Assembly (NCBI GenBank): GCA_034522155.1
Contig: JAXHLP010000002.1
Coordinates: 1-64,000, forward strand
Direction of reading: 5' to 3'
DNA from: Salinilacustrithrix sp034522155
GTDB lineage: Bacteria > Actinomycetota > Acidimicrobiia > Acidimicrobiales > Salinilacustritrichaceae
Length of the DNA stretch: 64,000 nucleotides
Shown one piece after another: positions 9,021 through 19,150 of the stretch (within the stretch, counting starts at the first letter, position 1; each line of letters starts with the position of its first letter). Under the pieces are notes generated by a model. That model made no database searches. It was not told where the DNA came from and was given only the letters and a program-made list of their open reading frames with translations. Made by a program: the position numbers and the translations under genes.

Positions 9021-11713
9021 ATGTTCCCGTTCTGGGAGGACGTCGTCGCCCGGTCGTCGAGGCCGTGGGGGCCCGACGGGTCGTCGAGATCGGCGCGCTG
9101 CGCGGCGAGACCACGGCGCGGATGCTGAAGCGGTTGGGCGACGACTGCGAGCTGCACGTCATCGACCCCCTCCCACAGTTCGATCCCAGCGAGCACGAGC
9201 GGGCCTTCCCGGGGCAGTACTTCTTCCACCTCGGCATCAGCCACGACGTGCTCCCGGAGCTCCGCACCGGCCCGAAGACGTGGCACTGATCGACGGCGAC
9301 CACAACTGGTTCACCGTGTACCACGAGCTGAAGATGCTCGCGGCTACGGCTCGGGACGGCGGTGCCGCGCTGCCGGTCCTCGTCCTGCCCACGACGTGGG
9401 CTGGCCCTACGGCCGGCCGCGACCTGCTGACGGACCGTCCCGCATCCCCGAGGAGTCTGCGCCAGCCCTACCGTCGTGCCGGCATGCGGCCGGGGACCGC
9501 CCGACTCTTCCCCGGTGGCGGCATGAACATCGGCCTCGACAACGCCGAGCAGGAGGGCGGGCCCCGCAACGGTGTCATGACCGGCCTCGAGGACTTCATG
9601 GCCGAACACGACCAACCGTTGCGCCGCGTCGTCCTGCCCATCTACTACGGCCTGGCCATCCACGCCGAGGAGTTCGCGGCTGGCTGCGAATCCTTGAGCT
9701 CGCCGCCAGTGCTTCGACCGCTTCGACAGCGTCGAGGGCCAGCGTGGCCCTGGTCGACATGGCCGAGCCAGATCCGCCTCGACGAAGCCATCTTCGGCCA
9801 GGCGTGGATCCGCACGCTGGAACGAGCCGCGTTCGATCGCGCCGTCGAACCGCCACCTGGAGCTGACCAAGGCCGCGCTTCCTCGACGAGCACTACATCG
9901 ACAACGAGGTGCGCCTTCGAGTACCTGGCGAGCCTGGTCGGCCAGGGCGAGCCCGATCTCTCCTCGAGTGCGAGACCCGGCCCGCTTCCTCCGGTCCGCT
10001 ACCGGCGCCTGAAGCAGGCCCGCGCCGCCGGGACAGGCGCTCGACGACGGGCGCTCGATGGCCTCCTTCCGCTACACGGAGATCGAGGTCGCCGCTCGAG
10101 CCGGGACGGCTGGAGGTGGCGATGGAGCTCGGTGCTCGCCGGTGCCGTCCCCGGCGACGTGGCCGAGGTGGGCGTCGGCCGTGGCGGTCGGATGCCGAGC
10201 TTCCTGCGCGCCGTCCTGGAGGCGCACGAGGTCGAGGATCGCGCTCGGTGTGGGTCGGCGACGCGTTCCGGGCCACGGCGCCCGAGGCCGGACGATGCAC
10301 GAGAGCGTCGTGGGGGCGATGGCCCGGTTGCCAGCGAGCGATCTGAACCAGGTGCGCCGACAGCGCTCCGAGCGCTTCGGCCTGCTCGACGACCGGGTCC
10401 GGTTCCTCCAGGGCGATCCCGACGCACCGCCTCGTCGACGCTCCGATCGAGCGTCTCGCGCTGGTCCGGCTGGGCGAGGGCTCGGGGCGATCGGTCGCCG
10501 AGGTGCTGGAACTGCTCCGTAGCCCAGGCTGGCTCCCGGGGCGGCCGTCGTCGTCGCCGGTACCGGCGAACCGGAAGGTCGAGCGCGACCGGCGGCGTTC
10601 CGCGAGCAGGCCGGGCTCGCCCGCGCCGGTCGAGCGCATCGACTGGAACTCGTGCACCTGGCGGATGCCGTTCGTGGAGGCGGACGCCGGCCATCAACGA
10701 GGAGCAGGCGAGCAGCCGCGGCGGAGGATGCGCCGACGCTCCAGCAGGCTCCGGTGGCCCCGCCCGCGCTCCGTCCGACACGGTGGCGCTGTCGGTGGTC
10801 GTCGTGCTTCTACAACATGCGGCGGGAAGCGGAGCGCACGCGGCAGCTCATCCTCGCCCGCTCCTACCGGGCGCGGCATGGAGGATCTCGAGTACGAGGT
10901 GCATCGCCGTGGACAACGGCTCCGACCCCCGGCGCAGCGGCTGACCGAGGAGTTCGTGTCGAGCTTCGGGCCCCAGTTCCGCCTGGTCGCCCTCGGCCGA
11001 CTCTGAGTGCATCGCCGTCGCCGACCACCGCGCTGAACCGGGGCATCGCCCTGGCCCGTGGGGATGCGCTCGCCCTGATGATCGACGGCGCCCACGTCCT
11101 CACCCCCGGTGTGCTGCACCACGGGATGACCGCGCCGTCGCCGCGTTACGCGCCCCGCCGTGCGTGGCCAGCCAGCAGTGGTACGTCGGGTCCGGGCCAG
11201 GCAGGGCGACGCGCAGCAGGCCGGGTACGACCAGGCCGCCGAGGACCGGCTGTTCCGGGCGATCCAGTGGCCGGTCGACGGCTCCGAGCTGTTCCAGATC
11301 GGGCACTTCATCGGCGAGCGGGACTGGTTCGACGGGATCGTGGAGAGCAACTGCCTCTTCGTCCCGCGGAAGCTGCTGCAGACCAGCTCGGGGGCTTCGA
11401 GCGAGAGCTTCGACATGCCCGGCGGCGGCTACGCCAACCTCGAGCTGTTCGAGCGTCTAGCTCGGGCTGGCTCGCGGGCGTCGACAGCCGCCAGCAGTTC
11501 GCCTCGGCGAGGGGACGTTCCACCAGGTCCACGGCGGGACCACCACCAACGTCGCCGACGAGGCGGCTCGCCGTCCAAGGACTCGCGGCCTACGAGCGAG
11601 CGCTTCCAGGAGCTGCGGGTCGGCCAGGCCGCTCGTCGGCATCGACGGCCCCGTGCACTACGTCGGGCACCATGGGGCTCCGAGGCGGCCGGCGGACCCG
11701 GTCGCGGCGATGA
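9021..11713 (+). CDS. Three-domain fusion: methyltransferase, TylF-like, GT2 (module A)
   Basis: ATG at 9021 follows GGAGGAG. Domain 1 (about residues 1-290) is a class I methyltransferase: MFPFWEDVV, RRVVEIGALRGETTARML, ELHVIDPLP, VALIDGDHNWFTVYHEL, GVMTGLEDFMAEHD and PIYYGLAIHAEE. Domain 2 (about 350-560) is TylF-like: GDVAEVGVGRGG, GLLDDRVRFLQGDPD, ERIDWNSCTWRM. Domain 3 (about 590-897) is a family 2 glycosyltransferase: FYNMRREAER, LEYEV, ALMIDGAHVLTPGVLHHGM, ELFQIGHFIGERDWFDG, ESNCLFVPRKLL, GGGYANLELFER, FHQVHGGTTTN. No start/stop junction is visible between domains, and modules B and C have the same length (about 880-900 residues), so a true fusion is likely. Many frame changes interrupt it. 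The TGA at 11711-11713 overlaps the next start (ATGA). Confidence 0.65.
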
Positions 11714-12430
11714 CATCGGGCTGAAGCTTGGGGCCGATGGCGCTGACGTGACGGCGGGCGAGGCGCCGAAGCCGACCCGGTTCCGGTGGCGCGACGAGCT
11801 CGAGCTGGCCGCCGCGATCGGAGTGGCGACGGGCCGGTCGATGGCGGAAGAGCGCGTGGCTCGGGACACCCGGTCAACCGTTATGCAACCGACCTGCACA
11901 CCTACCAGGAGCTCATCGCCGAGTCCGGCGGCCGGAGTTGGTGGTGATGGTCGGCGACGATCCTGGGCTCGGTGGGCGGGCGCTGTTCGCGGCTTCGATC
12001 TGCCGATCGCTGGGCCACGGTCGCGTCGTCGCCGTCGGCCCGACGCGGTCGTAGCCCCGCGCCGGGGCCCACCGTGGCGCATCCGCGGTGCGGCGGAAGC
12101 CGGCGTCGAGCAGGTCGCCGCCATGGCGCCCGAGGGGGAGCGATGGTCTTCCTCGGGCTCGGTGACGTCGTCGCCTGGTGGCGACGTTCGAGCGCTCCGC
12201 GCCCGCTCGTCGACGTCGACCGGCTACGTCGTGATCGAGAACACCGTCGTGAACGGTCGGCCCGCGGCTTCGGGGTACGGGCCCGGCCCCTACGAGGCCA
12301 CGGTCAGCATCCTGCGACAGCACCGCGACTTCGTGCCGGATCCGGCGCGCGAGCGCTGCACCGTGACCTTCAACCGCAACGGGTACCTGCGCCGGGCCGA
12401 CGCCGATGGGGCAGCGACGACCACCAGGCC
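11711..12430 (+). CDS. CmcI-like (cephalosporin hydroxylase family) methyltransferase, module A
   Basis: Starts at the ATG overlapping the stop of the fusion gene (ATGA at 11710-11713). The family includes CmcI and rhamnosyl O-methyltransferases. Visible blocks are FRWRDELELAAAIG, NRYATDLHTYQELIAE (11878-11925), LVVMVGDDPGLGGRALF, SLGHGRVVAVGP, GAMVFLGLGDV, GYVVIENTVVNGRPAASGYGP (12222-12284, shown in part), RDFVPDPARERCTVTFNRNGY and a C-terminus around LRRADADG. The SAM loop differs from the B and C copies: where they have IIETGTG.GGR, this copy has VVMVGDDPGLGGR, so SAM binding may be impaired. The boundary with the next gene is unresolved; no clean stop is seen. Confidence 0.6.
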
Positions 12431-13198
12431 GAGCCCGAGCGGTTCTTCTTCATCCACATGCAGAAGACCGCGGGCACGACGCTGCTGCGGCGCATCCGGC
12501 ACCGCTTCCACGGTGAGCGGGCCGTGTACCCCCTCCGCCGAGGAGCGAGGGGAGCGCAGCGGAGCCTCCCTCGGCACGGGCGCCGAGCTGGCTGCCCAGG
12601 TCCGCGCGGAGACGGCACGACGATCCGGGTGGTCACGGGCCACTTCCCGCTGTGCGCGACGGAGCTGCTTCGGCGGGCCGTTCAAGACGTTCACGGTGCT
12701 CCGCGAGCCGGTGGAGCAGGTCGCCTGGCGAATCCTGCGCCACGCCAAGAAGGTGCCGGACCCGCGCTCACGCGAGTCCAGGCCTCGACGAGATCTACGA
12801 GCAGGACGGCATGCCGTCGCGACGGCCTGCTCCGCAACCACATGGTCCGGATGCTGTCGATCGAGGCGGACGAGATGAACGCCGGTGCCATGACCCAGGT
12901 GGTCGATGACGACGACCGACTGTCGACCCAGGGCCAAGGCACAACCTCGGAGGAGCGACTCGACGTCATGGGGTGCCCAGGAGCACTTCGAGGAGTTCTG
13001 CAAGGAGCTTCGCCGACCATGCTTCGGCGTGGGATCATGGGAGCAACCGCTGTTCGCGAGACCGCAACCCGCCGGTCAGAGGCCCAGCGCGGCGCTGGTG
13101 GAGCGGACTCAGCGAGGACGACCGGTACGGTAGGCCTCGAGCTGTACCGCTTCGCTCTCGAGCTGCGCGAACGCCGGGCCGCCGTCGCCGACCGCTGA
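12430..13198 (+). CDS. Sulfotransferase, module A
   Basis: The 5'-phosphosulfate loop reads FFFIHMQKTAGTTLLRR (12440-12490). Further blocks are VVTGHFPLC (12630-12655), FKTFTVLREPVEQV (12678-12720, the 3'-phosphate region), RHAKKV, LDEIYEQDGM, LLRNHMVRMLSIEADEMN (12830-12885), QEHFEEFCKEL and a C-terminus ELYRFALELRERR ending in TGA at 13196-13198. The fold matches Sulfotransfer_2-type enzymes. It is the closest relative in this window of the sulfotransferase at 14268-15046. It converges with the PhyH gene on the minus strand; only seven bases separate the two stops. Confidence 0.65.
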
Positions 13199-13205
13199 CG
13201 CCGGT

Positions 13206-14271
13206 TCAGCACGACCGGGGGACCTGGCCGCTCGGGTCGTGCGGTCGGCGGCCGAAGACCAGGACTCGATCGCGTACCGGGGGCGGGTCATCGTCTCGTC
13301 GATCGCCGTGCGGTGGAGGAACATGTCGTCGAACGTCGAGGGCATCGCGCGGCCCGGGACTCCCGGTCGGACGATGGGCCGCGTCGCCGGCGACCCGGTC
13401 GACCATCCCCGAGCCGACCGCCCGGTGCGGAGTAGCGCGCCGTCGGTGCCGGTGTCGACCACGCGGTCGAAGCGCTTGGGCACGAGGTCCATGCCGGGCG
13501 AGTCGACACCGCAGTCGGTCGGCACACGATCCAGTAGATGTTCAGGGCGCGGGTGCCGAGAGCCGAGGGAGCGCGCCAGTCCTGGCGCCAGTTGCAGGTG
13601 TTCCGCGGTCGGCGGCGGCGCTCGACGCATGGTGCACTTGTTGCCCGACAGGCGCGGGCCGCTCGCCGAAGTAGCCGCCGCCGACCACCTTCGCGGAGGC
13701 CGGCTTCCTCGTAGCTGCTGAAGAGCGTGCTGGAGCCGCCGCGGTGAGTCGCACGAGAAGACCGCCGGTGGCGGACGCCCAGAAGCGCCCCAGCGTGCTG
13801 GCATCCTCCTTGGGGAGGGGTAGCGGACGGATCCAGGGTGCGGTCGGGCTTGCCCGCCCTCCGCCCTCGCCGTCTCCTCCGCGGTGGCGGTATCAATGGC
13901 CTCTGCGGACACGCGGCGCCTGCCGGGCGAAGAGGCCGCGGACGAGCAGGCTCCCCTTGCTGTGCAGGTTGCGACGCACGGCGTCGGCGTCGAGCTCGGC
14001 TGGCTGGATCTCGGGGATGTGGGCCGGTCCTCCCCGGTCGATGCCGGTATCGGAGCTCGGCCATCGGTTGGGGCCTCCCTGCGGGAGCTCGCGGAACGCC
14101 TGGTGGCGGAGCTCGGCCAGCCGTTGCTCGATGACCGGTTCGCCAGACGTGCCGGCTTCGGAGGAGAGCCGGTCGAGCGCCTCGAGCGCTCGGCCCGCAC
14201 CTGGCGAGCTGGTCGACCTCGGCCAGCAGCGACTCGATGTCGGCCGAGCGGGGACCCGTGGTCGCGGTCAT
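13206..14271 (-). CDS. PhyH-like Fe(II)/2-oxoglutarate dioxygenase, copy 2
   Basis: The ATG at 14271 overlaps the TGA of the upstream sulfotransferase (ATGA). Blocks: SADIESLLAEVDQLAR, AELDADAVRRNLHSKG (near 14000-13950), LLVRGLF, VVGGGYFGERPA, NKCTMRR, NTCNWRQDW (NWHQD-type iron ligands with a reading error, near 13590), ALNIYWIV, CGVDSPGMDLVPKRFDRVVDT (13510-13455, shown in part), VRPGVPG, FDDMFLHRTAIDE (distal histidine, 13335-13300), MTRPRYAIES and PSGQVP near the end. It is paralogous to 6275-7306. As the last gene of module B it may hydroxylate the product of that module. The stop is taken at 13206. Confidence 0.6.
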
Positions 14272-15046
14272 GAACGTCGCTCCTCACGCAGACGGCCAGC
14301 CGCGAAATCGTACAGCTCCATGTCGAGGGCGTTGTCCTCGGCGATGCGGTCGGCGAACCCGTGGGGCGCCTCCGACTGCCTCGGTCGTGTTCGAACGAAG
14401 CGGCGCACCGACATCGAGCCCGAACCGCACCGAGAGCTCGTCGCAGAGCTCGTCGAAGTGCTCCTGGAGCCCGAACAGGTCGAGCGTGGCACAAGCAGGC
14501 TCCTGCGCCATGTCGAGGCGTTCGGCGGGTGTAGGGCGCGGTGGTGAGGACGCCCGTCTCCTGGCGCCATACTCCTGGGCGTGCGCGACAGCGTCCGGAC
14601 CATGTGGTTCTGGATCATGGACTCGAAGCGGAAGGGGTCCTCGTAGATCTCGACCAGCGGGGTGTCCTCGGCCGCGCCCGCGCTGGCGCCGCGACGCCTG
14701 GTGACGCAGGAAGGTCAGCGTCCAGTCCAACGGGGTGGCGGAGCGCGGTCATGGTGACGAACTCGGCCGCCGAGGACCTCCGCAGGCACGCACGGGGAAG
14801 TGGCCGGTGAGCAGCCGGATGTCGTCGCCTCGGCCGCGGCCCATCGCTCCGCGGAGGTGGTTCGCGGCGATGACCGGGATGCCAGGGCGTCGGGCCCGTC
14901 GGTCCGGTTGGGGTAGATGGCCTCCTCCGGCGAAGCGTGGCGCGGAGCCGGTCGCGCAAGGCGGTGCCGGCCGTCTTCTGCATGTGGGCGACGAAGAACC
15001 GACGCGGCGCGTCGGCGTCCCGGTTCGTGTGTGCGGGCATGGTCAC
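14268..15046 (-). CDS. Sulfotransferase, module B
   Basis: The GTG at 15046 overlaps the TGA of the CmcI-like gene, giving MTMPAHTNRDADAPRRFF. The phosphosulfate loop is FFVAHMQKTAGTALRDRL (near 15000). Later blocks are RLLTGHFPxxxP region near 14810, FVTMTALRHP near 14760, RHQ, MIQNHMVRTLS (14618-14585), LFGLQEHFDELCDELSVRFG (14485-14425) and ALDMELYDFAAGRLREE at the end. The same block order as the module A enzyme (KTAGT.L, TVLREP/TALRHP, NHMVR.LS, QEHF.E.C.EL) shows they are paralogs. It overlaps the PhyH gene by ATGA. Confidence 0.62.
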
Positions 15047-15759
15047 GAGATCCTCCGCAGGAATCCGCCCGGGATTGAAGGTGAGGGAGTGCTTTTCTCC
15101 CGCTCGGTGTCGCTGGCGAGGAAGTCGCCGCGCAGGTTGAGGGTCCGCCGCCAGGGCCTCGGTGCGGGCCGGGCCCGAAGCTGGCGTCGATCGGGAAGCC
15201 GGTTGAGGGCCGTGTGTTCCACGATGACGTAGGACCCGACCCGGACCATCGGCACGTACCGCGTCGAACTCCTGGCGCGTCCGCGTGCCGCGGGCCGCGG
15301 GTCCCGAGGATGACGAGGCGCGTGCGGATCGTGGCCGACGAGGGCGCGGACCTGGTCGACGGCCTCGGGCGGCTCACCGCGGCCCTGGAGGTATGTCGCG
15401 GGGTGCTCGGGTCGGGTGTCCCTCGGCGTGCTGCTCGATGGAGATGACGCGGCCCTCGCCGATGAGGTCGCCAGGTCGTCGGCGCAGGAAGTGGGCTCGG
15501 CCGCCGTTGCCGGTGCCGGTCTCGATGATCCACTCGGGGCGGACCTCGTCCACGATCTCCTGGTAGGTGACGAGGTCGGTGGCGGCGTTGGACACCCGGC
15601 GCCCGAGCCACTTCGTCCGCTTCCACGCCAGGGCTTCATCGGCGTAGGCCGTTGGTGAAGCCGGCCTTGAGGTGGTCGGCGACGGGCACCGGCTCGTCCG
15701 TTGCCGGGCCGTCGGGTCCTTCGAGGTCGCTCGTCCACCTCGAACGAGGTGGCGGTCAT
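15043..15759 (-). CDS. CmcI-like methyltransferase, module B
   Basis: The ATG at 15759 overlaps the TGA of the fusion gene and gives MTATSFEVDERP. Blocks: EPVPVADHLKAGFTN-like segment near 15680, EALAWKRTKWLGRRVSNAATD (15637-15575, in part), LVTYQEIVDEVRPEWIIETGTG with the canonical E-T-G-T-G SAM loop near 15530, GEGRVISIEQHAEGHP, a proline-rich stretch with frame changes, SYVIVEHTALNRLP (15232-15190), FGPGP, DFLASDTERE, PGGFLRRIS at the end. The family O-methylates sugars or hydroxyl groups in natural products. It sits between the fusion gene and a sulfotransferase, with a start/stop overlap on both sides. Confidence 0.65.
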   Translation of the reverse strand: MTATSFEVDERPRRTRRPGNGRAGARRRPPQGRLHQRPTPMKPWRGSGRSGSGAGCPTPPPTSSPTRRSWTRSAPSGSSRPAPATAAEPTSCADDLATSSARAASSPSSSTPRDTRPEHPATYLQGRGEPPEAVDQVRALVGHDPHAPRHPRDPRPAARGRARSSTRYVPMVRVGSYVIVEHTALNRLPDRRQLRARPAPRPWRRTLNLRGDFLASDTEREKSTPSPSIPGGFLRRIS

Positions 15760-18432
15760 GCGCCGCGACCGTCGACCGCATGGCCGGCGTCGGCGTGGAA
15801 GCTACTGCCCGCGTAGTGGATCGGCTTCTCCGGCCCCATGAACGGCCGGCCACGGAGCTCGGCGAAGTGGTCGGTGTAGGAGCGCACTCGCTGGCGGCGC
15901 TCCAGGTCGGGGTGGGTGCGGTTGGTGGTCGTGCCGCCGTGGAGCTGGTGGAACGATCCCTCGCCGAGGATGCTGACGACACGGACGCCGGGGGAGGAGG
16001 TGAGACGTTCGTAGAGGTCGAGGTTGGCGTAGCCGCCACCGGCCATCGAGAACGCCTCGTCGAATCCGCCGACCTGCTCAGCAGGCTGCCGCGGGACGAA
16101 GAGGCAGTTGCGACTCCCGCAGGCCGTCGAGCCAGGTCGCGGTCGCCCGACGAAGTGGCCGATGTCGAAGAGCCGGTAGCCGTCGTTGGGCCAGGCGATC
16201 TCGGTCGAAGAGGCGTGTCCTCGAATCGGTTCGTCGTAGCCGACGCGCATGGCCTCGCCCTGCTGGCCCGGGCCCACGTACCACGGCTGTCAGTGGCCAC
16301 GATCGCCGGCGCGTACGCGTCGAGGCCGGCCATGCCGTAGTGGAGCACGCGTGGCGTGAGGACGTGGGCGCCGTCGATCATGAGGGCGAGGTTGCGGCCC
16401 CGTGCAGCGGCCGATCCCGCGGTTCGAGCGCGTGCGACCGGGCGAGGAGGTGGCCTCGTCACCGAGATCGACGTAGCGGAACTCTCGCCCGAAGTTGGCG
16501 ACGAAGTCGTCGCCGAGGCGCTGTTCGGGGTCGGAGCCGTTCTCGAGCGACGACGACCTCGTAGCCGAGGTCGTCGCACGCCCTCCTGGTAGCTGGCGTG
16601 ACGAGGCAGTGCAGCGTGCGCTCGGGCCTCGCGGCGCATGTTGTGCACCACGAGCACCACCGAGAGATCGGGAGCCCGCATCCCCGCGCCGGGTAGCGAG
16701 CGGGGCAGTTGTCCGGCGCCCGCCGGCGCCGGCGGCGCCGCGTCGGCGCTCGGGGATCGGCGTCGCCTTGCTCCAGTGCAGGATCCCCGGCCCCGTCGTC
16801 TCGACGTGGCTCGGTCACGCCCGAGCGCCTCGCGGTACACGCAGCGACGGCCTCCTCGCACCTCGGGGTCGCTCGCCGCGCTCGATCAGCGACGACGCCC
16901 CCCGGGGACGAGGCGGGGGTACGAGGCGTTCCGAGCGCGTGCCGGACGCCGGCCGGCCGGGCCTCGCCCACGCCGACGACCGGCGCGGTGCTCCGAGACG
17001 TCGTCGACGGTGAGCGGCCACGTCGCCCTGGAGGAACCGCACCCCGGTCGTGGAGCAGGTCGACCGGTGCAGCGTCTCCCGGGCCTGGTTGAGGTCGGCG
17101 AAACCCTCGCTGGCCCGGAAGCGGTCCATCACCCACAGGGCCCGCCGGTCCCGGGGCATCCCGTCGTCGTAGGTGTGGAGGTAGGCGGCGAGGAACACCG
17201 TCGGCCCCCCGAAGCCGAAGCCGCACACCGCGATGTCGCCGGCGACGGGCATGCCCCAGAGCGACTCGATATCGTCTGCGTGCAGGAGGTCGAGGCCGGC
17301 TCGGCCGGTCACGGCGAACCCCTGCCGGCGGGCTTCGTCGATGTCGATGCTCGCTGTGGCTGACCGGACGTTTGAGCCGGCGGGCCTTCGCCCCGACGGT
17401 GCTCCTGCTTCAGCCGCTGGCGCACCGCGCCGCGGGCGTCGCGGACCGAGTTCGCGCCGACGCCCTCCTCGCGTGGCATCAGGTTGCCGTCGGGCCACCG
17501 CGTCGAGCAGGTGGTGGTAGCGGGCCTCCAGCTCGAGGTGGTGGTCGTTGAGGACGGACGACTTCACCGTCTCCAGATAACTGCTCGTGAGCCGATCGAG
17601 TCGTTCGTCGCGCTGGCGGAGCATTGGCCTGTTCCATCACGGTGGAATCGATGCGGGTCCGCTCGGCCAGGTCGAGGAGCATGTCCTTGCCCTCGGGCGT
17701 CTCCAGGCGGTTGAGGTGCTCGGCCACCGCGGGCTGTGGCGTCGTCGGTGCGCTCCTGCTCGACGAGAGTCGCCCAGGAAATGCGGAGTAGCTTCGGGAT
17801 GACGACCAGCCGGATGGGTCGGGTCGTGGTCGGCGATGAAGTCCTCGACCGCCGTCATGACCCCGTTCGGACGGCCCTCGACCTCGGCGTTGGCCGAGCG
17901 TGGCGTTCATCCGCACCACCTCGCATAGGGGACGAGCTTCCTGCCGGCCGGCGGCACGCCCAGTACGTCGCCCACGGCTCGACCGGTTGCCCATCGGGGA
18001 TGGTGTCGAGGTTCGTAGTAGAGGTCCCGCCGGCCGTAGGGCCAGGCGACGTCGTGCAGGATGATCACCGGCATCGGCGCCCACGGCGCCCTCGGCGACG
18101 TCGGCGAGCAGGCGGGAGCTCGTCGCGGACCGTGTAGTAGTCGTGGTCGCCGTCGATGGAGGGCCGGCGTGATCGGCGGGAGATGCTGCCGAGGACGTCG
18201 GAGGCTGAGGGCCACCGTGGAAGAGCATCAGCGGCCGGAGAACTCCCGCTCGTGCTCGGCTGGGTCGAACTCACGGGACCGGGTCGATCGCGTGGAACTC
18301 GACGTCGGGAACCGAGGGCGCGGAGACATGAGCTGCTGGTGTTCTCGCCGCGCAGCGCCGATCTCGACGATCCGCCGGCTCTCGGCGGCCTCGACGAGCG
18401 GTGCGACGATGTCCTGCCAGGAAGGGGAACAT
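15756..18432 (-). CDS. Three-domain fusion: methyltransferase, TylF-like, GT2 (module B)
   Basis: ATG at 18432 (MFPF...) lies nine bases after GAGGAG. Domain 1: RRIVEIGALRGENT, SIDGDHDYYTVRDEL, WPYGRRDLYYEP, MTAVEDFIADHDPT, ERTRIDS. A linker containing RLDRLTSSYLETVKSSVLND leads into domain 2, TylF-like with AGDIAVCGFGFGGPTVFLA, ALWVMDRFRASEGFADLNQA and GVRFLQGDVAA. Its glycine loop (CGFGFGG) differs strongly from TylF GVWRGG. Domain 3, GT2: LGYEVVV, ALMIDGAHVLTPRVLHYGM, YRLFDIGHFVG, EQVGGFDEAFSMAGGGYAN, GEGSFHQLHGGTTTN, FAELRGRPFMGPEKPIHYAG. The TGA at 15756-15758 overlaps the next ATG. Frame changes are frequent but the domain order equals modules A and C. Confidence 0.65.
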
Positions 18433-18447
18433 GGTGGAGGCGTCTCC

Positions 18448-19150
18448 TCAGGGCTGCTGGATCCGGCGGAGGAACCCGCCGGGGCTGAAGGTGAGCGAGC
18501 TTCTTGGCATCGACGGGTCCTGGATGAAGTCGCCGTGAGCGGGCGAGGATCTGCTTCACCGCTTCGGCGGTCCGGGACCGAACGCCGGCCACACCGGGTG
18601 GCCGTTCACGACGGTGTCGGTGACGACGCACGTAGCGAGCCGACGGGGACCATGGGCGAGTAGCCCTCGAACTGCCGGTGTGTGGTCGGTCGATGCGGCG
18701 CAGCGAGCCGAGCACGGACCAGCGCCGAGCCGTCGCCGACGATCTCGCGGACCGCCTCGATCGTCGTTGCGCGTATGCGCACGCCCTCCTGGTGATCCGC
18801 AGGATGCGACGGGCGGTTCGTCGGGATCGGCCTGTTCGGCGACGGAGATGACCTGTCCGTGACCGACGAGGTCGCAGATCGACGCGAGGAACAGCGAGCG
18901 CCCGCCGTCGCCGGTGCCGGTCTCGATGATCCAGTCCGGTCGCACCTCGGCGATCGCCTCCTGGTAGGCGACGAGGTCGGTCGGTGCGGTGCCCAGGTGG
19001 CGGCCGAGCCAGGTGGTGTTGCGCCACGGCAGGTTGCCGCCACACGGACTCGGTGGACGGCGACCTGCAGCTCGTCGGGCACCGGCACGGGTGCGTCGGG
19101 AGGCCGTCGACGCCGACCGCCGGGCCTGGTCTGTCGAAGACCGCCGTCGG
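18448..19150 (-). CDS. CmcI-like methyltransferase, module C
   Basis: Blocks: DELQVAVHRV (near 19070), NLPWRNTTWLGRHLG, TDLVAYQEAIAEVRPDWIIET with the SAM loop ETGTGDGGRSLFLASICD (18930-18870; each quoted in part), LVGHGQVISVAEQADPDEPP, DTVVNGHPVWPAFGPGP (18620-18570), DFIQDP, SFTFSPGGFLRRIQQP with TGA at 18448-18450. By analogy with modules A and B it should begin at an ATGA overlap near 19146 (an MTAVFDRPGP-like start is visible but the ATG is not), so the exact start is inferred. Unlike A and B it is followed by the next fusion gene (B, start 18432) and no sulfotransferase. Confidence 0.6.

Noticed and set aside
8842..9870. A 342-codon minus-strand open frame opposite module A
   Set aside because: The plus strand carries MFPFWEDVV, EIGALRGE and IDGDHNW in the family order with a good ribosome-binding site, so the minus frame is a shadow.
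13744..14547. A plus-strand open frame over the PhyH and sulfotransferase genes
   Set aside because: No recognisable motif. The minus strand has an ATGA junction and conserved blocks in both genes.
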